From Gigaspora rosea (taxonomy: Eukaryota; Glomeromycota; Glomeromycetes; Diversisporales; Gigasporaceae), in assembly GCA_003550325.1 (NCBI GenBank), contig QKWP01000111.1, positions 425,309-489,308 of the forward strand: DNA of 64,000 nt, in the 5' to 3' direction. The notes under the pieces were generated by a model that worked only from the letters and a program-made list of their open reading frames with translations, had not been told where the DNA came from and searched no databases. The position numbers and the translations under genes were made by a program. The stretch's first letter is position 1. Each line of letters starts with the position of its first letter. This document shows positions 55,839-64,000 of this stretch, in pieces.

Positions 55839-58470
55839 AAGAATTTTACTACATAGTAGTACAAAAAAAGCCTATTTATTAAAAAAAATTTAAAAAAGCA
55901 ACACATGCATAAAAACATTAATATGCTTTAAAATTAATCATTTGTATGTTCGATGATAAAATAATAACGCTATAAAATTAAAAATTACAGTGCATTATTT
56001 GTTCTATTCGGCATCATATAGATCAAGAGCTTAAGTCTGTTTTTTTCTCACGACTTTTTTTCTAATTTAATAGAAACTATAAATTTTATAGATTTTGTTC
56101 TAATATAGCTGACACTTTCTATTGACACTGGGGGATTAACCAATTATATGTATGACAAATAAACATTTATTATATGGCTTATACAGCAATGTTTATTTGT
56201 CATACATATAATTGGTCACATCTCGGTGCCAACTGAGAGGCACCAGATATATTAGACTTAATCTAGAACAATAAATAATGTCATTTAGTAATTATAATGT
56301 TGTATTGTGTACAGAAAAAAAAGAATCGTAACTAATAAATTTATTCCATGACCAAAATTATTTCTACAGACATGTCCTGCAATCATAGTTATTAATGATA
56401 AATGATATCTTTCAAATCGTCAGATAGATAACATAAAATATTGTGTGCTATGAGTAACGTAAGAGAATTTGAAGTAGTTCATAAATTTAGATTTGGTAAA
56501 TTTCATTATATGGAATTTAATACGACGAAACTTACCGAATGCATAAGATTGGAAGGTACTGATTTTCTCTTGACATCACTTAGAATCATTTAAACAACGT
56601 ACATAAGTTTTGAATCTGGATCAATTAAACTTGTCCTTATATCTCAAATAACATGCATGAAATATTTACATTTATAATTACAATCTGTACAATTAAATAA
56701 GATAATGCTGTAAGAGGTGTGATATTATGAATTCAAAAATGTATTGAGCAACGAAGAAAAGTAGATGCATGTGTAATAAAACTCTAATGTATTCAGATAC
56801 ATACCTACAATTCTTGAAAAACATGGTTATAGAATCACATCAGCTAAATGTTTAATGCTGTACTGTCTATATGTAAAATTATTTGAACTTTATTGAGGCA
56901 AAATTCTAATATCTCGATGTATTCATTCTATTCCGTATCAGGAATTGAAGTTTTGCACTAAATAAGAACGAAAGTAAACAATAAAAATACATTATACAGT
57001 CAGACCTCTCTAAGTGCACGCCCTTGGGATCATACTTCATAACGTGCATTTAGAGAATAATAAGAAAAAGTGCATTTATAGAGGTCAAGTATATATTTGG
57101 GCCAGCACTTAAGTGTGCATTTAGAGAGGGTGTGCACTTAGAGAGGGCGCTTTAGAGAGGTCTGACTGTATGAAGATTCTAAATAAGAAAAAAGAACAAT
57201 GAAAACACGAATAAATTTTTCAAAAATTTCACAAGGAATAAGGATTATAAGGATTATTTGTTTAGATCACAATTCTTAAAAGAATTTCGATTTACAAATG
57301 ATTCCAGAAAGTTATCATTACATACTTACGTGATGCGTCAAATAAATACTATCTATTGATTTTTTTCAGTTATAAGCTTATGAATCCATTTTTATGATAC
57401 TCAATCCATTTTATCTATCTTTTTTTCACTTATTCATTAATTCTAGGTCGTTAAAAAAATTTCTTTCACTTTTTTTTTCTGATGTGTAGCTCATACCTTT
57501 AATAATAACTCACTACATAGAATTCATGCCAATTTATTTGGGAATACATATGTACGGTACTTAAGTATATATGTTACGAGTCAAGTTGGTTTTTAGGTTA
57601 GCAGAATTTTAGGGTTAGTTCGGGCCGGAATTATGTTGGTGCGGTCGAGGTTCTTAATTGATTAATTTAACCCAAGTTAAATTTAACACAGCCTAAAAAT
57701 TAACTTGACTCGTAACATATACGTATAGTACTACAAATATGTTTAATTTGATTTAATTTATTTTCGAGCCTTCATTTAGCAAATGAAGAAGATTTACAAT
57801 CACGCAAATCATCTATTTTTGATTGATTTAATCATTTGACATTATTCCATTGAAAATGAAACATTGAGCTTTCAAGTTTACTATTTATTATTTACCCGAT
57901 TCAGCCCCCGAAAATCTTGATTAACGATAATATACAGTTAAATTTAATTAGGTTAATGAAAATGATTAGTTGTCATTGTTATAGTTTCGGAGTTTAATAC
58001 ATACATGCATTGAACAAACACGTAAATTTACATGTTTTTGTTTCATATATATTCACACTTGCGGATGGACATTATTATGTTTTCGACATGACCTTCCATT
58101 TTTCAATTTCATTATTTAGAAAGCTGCAATTAAAATTATGGTTAGGGTTAGTTCGAGGTTAAGGATATGACAAGTACCTATTTCTTTTATGATTTCGAAA
58201 TTTCCAAAACAGAAATAGGGCTTTTCGAACTCCCATTTATTTTCAAAATAAGTTAACTTTGAAACTCTCTAATGTTTTATTTTATCTGTCGGCACTTACT
58301 TATCAATTTTAGTAAATTTATAATTTCGCCTAATTTGCGAAATTATTTACGTTTATAATTGATAGAAGATTTTGTAAATAAAATTTAATAGGTAGTAGTT
58401 CTTAACCAAGGTTACTAGGATTATTACTGCTTATATGATATTTGATCAGGCATTGTAAAATGTGTAACTG
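55839..58470. repeat. duplicated intergenic block D1 (fourth copy, right part)
   Basis: Continues 53637-53842 after the Crypton and is collinear with 6050-8700. It contains the MITEs at 56097-56256, 56997-57168 and 57569-57720. No gene. 58471-58825 also shows none. Confidence 0.8.
56997..57168. mobile_element. 172-bp MITE, TA target duplication, CAGTCAGACCTCTC termini
   Basis: Termini cagtcagacctctctaa and the inverted ttagagaggtctgactg, with TA on each side (56995-56996, 57169-57170). The paralogous blocks near 7318 and 14170 read attatatgaag without the insert. Inside, gtgcacttagagagg words repeat in both orientations. TA duplication and CAGT start fit a Tc1/mariner/pogo-type non-autonomous element. 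It postdates the block duplication. Confidence 0.9.
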
Positions 58471-58827
58471 TACTTCTTAAATTTTCGATTGCTATAAAGT
58501 TACGTACACACTTTATTGGTGTAAGAAATAGTTAAATTTCAATGTTTATATCTTATCTCCATAAGGATTGATTGTGGTTTTTAGATTTCTTGCACCGTAC
58601 GTTACGTACGATACCACCTCTTAAAAAGTACCTTATTTAGCATTGACTACTTTAGCGAATCTACGTAAACATAGAACTTGTGTTGATATGAAATTCTAAT
58701 TGAAAAATTTAGCAAACTTTTGAAAGAATATTGATAAACCTTTTATTCATAGTTTAAATTGTACTGTGATTCGTTTGAAAATTAAAGTAAAAAAAGATTA
58801 CATTACCTCTTTTACCTATTATGAGTA

Positions 58828-58930
58828 GGGCTGTTAATTGAGTACTCCAAACTATAATAAAACCACTCCAGTTTAAAACTGGAGTGGTTTATATGTTCTA
58901 TTATAGTTTGGAGTACTCTATTAACAACCC
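58828..58930. mobile_element. 103-bp hairpin MITE with TA target duplication
   Basis: gggctgttaattgagtactc ... gagtactctattaacaaccc, arms about 48 bp, with the centre ccactccagttt/aaactggagtgg. TA at 58826-58827 and 58931-58932. Confidence 0.85.
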
Positions 58931-59374
58931 TAATTATGAGACTTTCTAAATTTCTGGGCAACCTTATAAACTTTTAGATAAAATTCTAAGAATACAAATG
59001 TAAAAAAAGAAAATAAATGTCTTTTTTGGTTAGGATTGGAAGCGTTTAACTGCCGGGCCGAACAATGTATGATCATAGGTAAATTGTTTATTTATGAAAC
59101 ATAAATTACTAAGTTTTCTATTTTTAAAATTTTCAAACAAAACTTGTTAAAATCGAAATGTATAAAGAGGGTGCCCAAAGTGTCATAGTTATTTCACCTT
59201 ACATTCCTTACATTCCTTACATTGTGAAGATTTACTGCAACCCTCTATGCCACTTTACTTATCACCACTACCACATTTATTCTATAAAAGGCTGCACAAC
59301 TACGTTAACCTATAAATTTCCCGATTATAAATATTCATTTGATTTATTTGATTTATTTGATGATATAAAATGTT

Positions 59375-59640
59375 AGAATTACGTATCTCCATGTTCATCA
59401 TCAATAACTGTAGGTATTTCGTCAAGAGTAATAGGTCATAAGATGAAATTCTTGAGTTAAATCCTTCAAGTAAATATAGCAGCAGCATCGACGGAACTAG
59501 TGTCAAACACTTACCAAATCATTTACATCATCAATCAAATGGCGATTTAAGAAATTCACATGGCAAAAGAATTGATCAAAATGATTTTCTTGACTCAAAA
59601 TATTGCTGCATGTGCTGAATAATTTTCGTTTTTTATTTAT
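59375..59640 (+). pseudogene. possible 5' exon of the sugar-transporter pseudogene
   Basis: A frame with DEILELNPSSKYSSSIDGTS and HHQSNGDLRNSHGKRIDQND ends at a stop near 59620. Low-complexity, polar sequence like this would fit a cytosolic N-terminus, but the first transmembrane helices are not found before 60066, so the link is weak. 59900-60065 is a pyrimidine-rich tract with tttatctcc repeats. Confidence 0.25.
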
Positions 59641-60065
59641 TTTCTTATTTTTAATAATCTAATTAATTCTTTCGTATTATTCTTTTTTTTTAAAAAAAAA
59701 AAGTGTGCAATTTACTTGTAGGTAAACTTTACATCTTGTTTTATACTCGTTGTATCTTTGTTTAACTTTCTCTAAGTATATATTATTACGCTTGTTGTTT
59801 TAAGGGTCAGTGGAATTGACTTATGGTATATCATCTGTTTCTATGTAATTTATAAATTTTCTTTCGTCAACTTACATTCTCATTATTAAGGTGTATTATT
59901 ATCTCGTATTTATCTTGTATCTTATCCCTTGTATTCCATCCTTTGTATTTATCTCCTAATTTATCATCCCTTCTAATTTATCTCCTCTAATTTTCCTTTT
60001 GATTTATCTCCTCTTGTAATTGATTTCCCTGTTTTTATCTCGTCATTTTTTATCTTCTTGTATTT

Positions 60066-62071
60066 AAAGGAACTCCATATTTGTTAGCTGGAACTATCAA
60101 TTCTCTTATGTCTCTTGCATGGTTTTCAGGTCCATTGGCAGGTATGTTTTTATTCTTTCCAATTTTTAATGTTTCAATTTACTTTCTAATCTTGTCTAAT
60201 TAGTCTGCCATTTAAAAAGGTCTTCTTGTACAACCTATAGTTGGCATACTTTCAGACAATTCAACTTCAAAATATGGTTCGTCAGAAGCCTTACATTGTT
60301 ATTGGTAGTTGCTTTCATATCTATTGGTTGGACGAAAGGTATTGTGGGCTTATTTTTCAGTGAGGATATAGTATGTATAAAAATTTTGCAAATCATGAAA
60401 ATATTCTAGCTGAATTCATAATTTCGTTTTTATATAGGTTGACATTACTGTACTGCTATTTGGTTGGCCGTTATCTCCTTTTACGTCCATTAATGCCCGG
60501 TATGTTTAATTCTCTACACATATACATTTAAATTGTATTATTTTTATATTGATTTTGTCAATCAGTAATGGCAGGCTGTTGAGCTTTAATTGTTGATTCC
60601 CTACCACCTTTACAGCAAGAAGAAGGTACGTATGGCTGGAAAAATGGTGGGAATGGGAATGTTATAGGTTATTTTTATGTATGTAATCGATAGAAATAAT
60701 TATTTTAATTTATAATTTTTTAATGTGCTAACTTTTTAGTGGATATATAAATTTGGAATACTTTTTTCCTTTCTTTGGTGGTACTCAATTGCAAGTGCCT
60801 TGTGTTTTTACAAGTATAATACTACTCGTTTTTGATGCATTAACATGTTGGGCCACTCCTGAAAAAGTAAATAAAAGCAGTTCAAGGTGCATTCCAAATT
60901 ACAATTGGGTTTATGTTTTAATATTAAAGGATATTTATTATAGAACTATAAATTATTATAATCATTCTTATAATTAATAGCTCATCGATATCCATATGGA
61001 CAACTATTAAAGGAGTAACTTATTTAATTACAAAATCATTTAATTCCCTTCCAAAAAAAAAATAAAAATTTAATTATTGTTCAATATCCAATTATTCACT
61101 TGGATGGGTTAGTTCCCATTTTTATTTTATACAACATCATGGGTAGCTGAAATTTATATTCATACAATACAAGCACAACAGCAGTTACCTTTCAATGATC
61201 CCATAAATTCCAAGTTAAAAGAGGAAGCTGAAAGAACTTGTCCATTTTCTTTACTATTGTTTTCCATAGTAAGTATGACTGCATCATTTAAATTACCTTT
61301 TCTAGTAACTTCTTCTGTCTCAAATGCCCTTATAATTTTCTTGGAAACAATTTTTGAGATTACCTTTGGTATTAACTTTACCAAATTATGGACATTATCC
61401 CATTTTACTTTGCTTTCTCAATGCTGGCTGCTTGGACAGTTTCAACTATATTTCAAGCTGATTTAGTAATTGGTTTATGGGATATATTTGGGATGTTGCT
61501 ATGTGGGCACCTTTTTCAATAATCGGTGAATTTGCTGCAAAAGAAACTAAAGTTGGTGGTAGCAATAATAATTCTGCTATTATCCCATCAACTACTGCCT
61601 CAGGAATTCTTATAGATTAGACTTGATTGGTTCTGTACATAGAAGTGATGATGATGACGGTGCGGAATATAAAGAATTAGAAAATATGTGTGAAGTCTCT
61701 GTTGTATATGATGGTAATATGGAATATATGCCATTTTTAGATCATAATCAATTCGATGATGGGTCAATTCGAAGTAGATCTACGCGTAATAATGGATTTG
61801 ATGCCGGAATATTATTAGGAATTAACAATATATATTGTCATACCACAGTTTTATTGCTATATTTTTTTAGTAGTGCAGCATTTGCTTTAGTAAAGCATCA
61901 TGATCATATCACTCCTGGAAATAATAGTAATGAGACTACAATTGACGCAATGAACGGCCAATGCAAAAAGAAATTAACGCTTGTGTTGATTCTATTGGAT
62001 TTGTGCTAAGATGTGGAGGGAGATTGTACGGTATTATAGCCGGATTTTTGAATAAGAAATTGTGGAAATGA
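60066..62071 (+). pseudogene. sucrose/alpha-glucoside-type sugar transporter (GPH/MFS), broken
   Basis: Ordered hallmarks of sucrose transporter-like proteins: GTPYLLAGTINSLMSLAWFS with GPLAG (60066-60139), an intron-like gap, then GLLVQPIVGILSDNSTSKYG (about 60220-60280), ALIVDSLPPLQQEEG (about 60580-60625), GNVIGYF, GYINLEYFFPFFGGTQLQVP (60733-60795), FPFLFYTTSWVAEIY (about 61112-61160) and DAGILLGINNIY (about 61799-61835). Such proteins couple sugar uptake to protons at the plasma membrane. Breaks: frame loss after SKYG, a TGA before ALIVD (canonical C-R-A-L, so CGA to TGA), a TAG in the WMGWFPF motif, frameshifts near 61385 and 61620, and another near 61835. GT-AG introns are plausible at 60140 and 60500. 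It cannot make a full transporter as read. Confidence 0.8.
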
Positions 62072-62085
62072 ATTGCATTTCAAAT

Positions 62086-62115
62086 ATATATATATATATA
62101 TATATCATATAATTC

Positions 62116-62152
<37 letters not shown>

Positions 62153-62162
62153 NTTTTTTTTG
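62086..62162. repeat. (TA)n and poly-T tracts with an N
   Basis: tatatata run (62086-62105), then about 43 T with an N near 62153. This is low-complexity sequence where assembly is unreliable. 62163-62875 has no gene seen. Confidence 0.85.
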
Positions 62163-62875
62163 AGGAAATTAAAGGATCGACTTGAAATAGTTTAAAAATA
62201 AATTTTTCGTTAAAGGATTTAAAAAACATCTTGTTTTAGATTGCATTTACATTTTCAAATTATTAAAATAATTTATAGATAACACGGTAAGTTAATTTAT
62301 CACAATTATAAGGCTTGTTTTTCAATATTAATGAACCCTTTTTCTTTATATAGAACATACAATTTTAGTTCATATTTGAATAAATTCTTTTTAGTAATAT
62401 AAAGTTAAAAATTTTTAAGAATTATCGTTTGATTTTGAAGTACCGTTGCTGGACGTGTTGGTTACTTTAAAAAGATATAAAGTGCCCGTGCCTTTTCCAT
62501 ATAGATATCTGCCAGGCATAACATGCATTCACTTAATTTCGTGAGTAATACTAACTTTAAAAGGGATCAGGTCATTTAATAATAAATCCGAAAGAAGAAA
62601 GGAAAAAAAAATGCGAAAATACAACATACTTACATCCTTACATACCTTTATATAGGGATGATTTTATGCTGATTCGATTTGTTTTAAGATAATACTCTGA
62701 AAGGTTTTCAAAAGAAATAAGCGAATCTAAAATACAAACGATTGTATTGATTTATGAAAAATACGTATTTGAAATTAGGCTAGATTTATTTGATGCTTGG
62801 GGTGTTCTCAAGCAGCACACCCAGTGTGATTAACTAGTGATGCTCAACCTTTATAACCAGAATTGTCATCTCCAA

Positions 62876-63008
62876 TGATCTGGATTGGACATTGGACGTC
62901 CAATAGTTTGAGTTGGACATTGGATGTCAAGATCCAATTGGAAAAATATCAAAAATCACGATTGGATGTTGGATTGGACATTGGATTGGACGTCCGATCC
63001 AAGGTATT
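62876..63008. repeat. cluster of TTGGACATTGGA words
   Basis: ttggacattggac, ttggacattggatg, gattggatgttggattgg and attggattggacgtccg recur. ggacgtcc is itself palindromic. It is similar in style to other word clusters in the window. No TIRs identified. Confidence 0.8.
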
Positions 63009-63129
63009 CAAACATCCTATTTTGTCCAATATGCAACTGATTATAATAATACCATTGTCAAAAACCATTAATGTAAATAAAAATATAATCGAATTGTTCT
63101 CATATATCTCCCTCGACGTGATTAAATTA

Positions 63130-63250
63130 TGATTGTGTTACTGCTCACATATTGATTACAATTGTGATCATGTTACTGCTCACATATTGAAATATTGATT
63201 ACAATTGATTATTGAACAAACATCCTTATTATTATTATTATTATTATTAC
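63130..63250. repeat. short direct repeats and (ATT)n
   Basis: gttactgctcacatattga occurs at about 63136 and 63171, and gattacaatt three times nearby, then eight ATT units (63224-63247). From 63250 to 64000 nothing is recognised. Confidence 0.7.
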
Positions 63251-64000
63251 AATTGTTTTTACAAATTGAAAAAAAAAGAAAACGATGGATCAACAAAAGG
63301 ATAAGCGCAATCTACACATTATTGCAAATGAATAAATACCAAAATAAGTCTTTTTTTATTTTGATGAAGGTTTTTAACGTAAGTGATTAGGTAATAATTC
63401 GTCGACATTAGTGAAGATCCATTAATGACAATGTAACGGTAAATGAGTGAAGTATAGGTATACTTGAACAATCATTTGTTGTTAATTGGAATGATAAATA
63501 TTCTTGATCAAATAAATAATTTCCCGTTAATTAAAATTGCTCTCTCTGACGTATTAAACTATCATCACATGATTTATTCGATTAGAATGATAGATTCGGT
63601 AAACTATTTTTTATTACCGAAATAACACTCGCCTGATTTTCGGAACCGAAATTTTTCAAAATAACTCGTGATTACTGTAATTAACCAATCAAAATGCATA
63701 ATTTTTAAAAAATTTATCTACTAGAAAACAAAATAAAAAAGCTTAAAACTAATAATAAATACACGCATAAAGTGTTGTAAATTGATATTTATATATGTAT
63801 TACATCATAAACAAAACTCAAAATTGATCAAAAAATTCAAATAAGTGAATAAATTATTAATTAACGAAACTATTTATATTTTGAAAAGTAATGAATGTAA
63901 TTCAACCGTATCGTGTCATTTATTAGAGATACAATAAGATTTTTAGCCTATACAATTATGAAACAAAAACATATTATTGACCTACTACTTAACCTAAAGC

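Noticed and set aside
59158..59376. 72-residue frame with repeated YIPYIP and LFDLFD
   Set aside because: Simple-sequence repeats in AT-rich DNA explain it; no recognised domain and no support for translation.

Overview
This window looks like AT-rich nuclear DNA from a repeat-dense fungus, most likely an arbuscular mycorrhizal fungus (Glomeromycotina, Rhizophagus-like). That is an inference from the expanded BTB-BACK-TLDc gene family, short GT-AG introns (about 65-105 bp), fungal-type Crypton and sucrose-transporter-like sequences, very low G+C and heavy MITE load. No database search was possible. Single N characters in homopolymers (near 7579 and 62153) and at two other places (about 41133 and 44432) suggest a long-read assembly, so some frameshifts called here could be base-calling errors.

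Layout. (1) 0.5-18 kb and 30-33 kb and 52-58 kb hold a dispersed tandem family of BTB-BACK-TLDc genes with their duplicated flanks. I count six recent copies (4.3, 9.35, 11.8, 17.4, 30.5 and 52.1 kb), a TLDc scrap at 32.9 kb, and two much older, decayed copies (0.55-1.85 kb, and one split into three pieces at 39.1, 42.7 and 49.25 kb). Only the copy at 30477-32007 reads through without a lesion. They share a promoter block with an inverted CCAAT box and one intron at the BTB/BACK junction. (2) 18.8-28.9 kb is one roughly 10.1 kb transposon. It is bounded by TTAA duplications and short terminal inverted repeats, and a paralogous empty site exists at about 11.57 kb. It carries a decayed multi-exon gene that appears to fuse a DDE-type transposase to a RecQ-like helicase. 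(3) 35.55-36.97 kb is a tRNA-headed, poly-A-tailed retroposon with a perfect 15-bp target duplication, itself invaded by a palindromic MITE. (4) 38.5-49.7 kb is a nest of insertions inside an old BTB-TLDc pseudogene, including a long-arm foldback element (43175-49247) that has itself been filled by at least five other elements. (5) 53843-55838 is an apparently complete Crypton: an intact 457-aa tyrosine recombinase, flanked by 8-bp direct repeats, inserted in the 3' flank of a BTB-TLDc copy. (6) 60.06-62.07 kb is a broken sucrose/alpha-glucoside-type sugar transporter.

Functionally there are few live genes: one intact BTB-BACK-TLDc gene (possible Cullin-3 adaptor), one nearly intact copy (52.1 kb) and the Crypton recombinase. 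The duplicated flanks of the gene family act as internal controls: paralogous empty sites allow the boundaries and target duplications of several transposons to be read directly. Loss of CpG-containing arginine codons in the decayed helicase and recombinase relics suggests methylation-driven decay, which is an inference.
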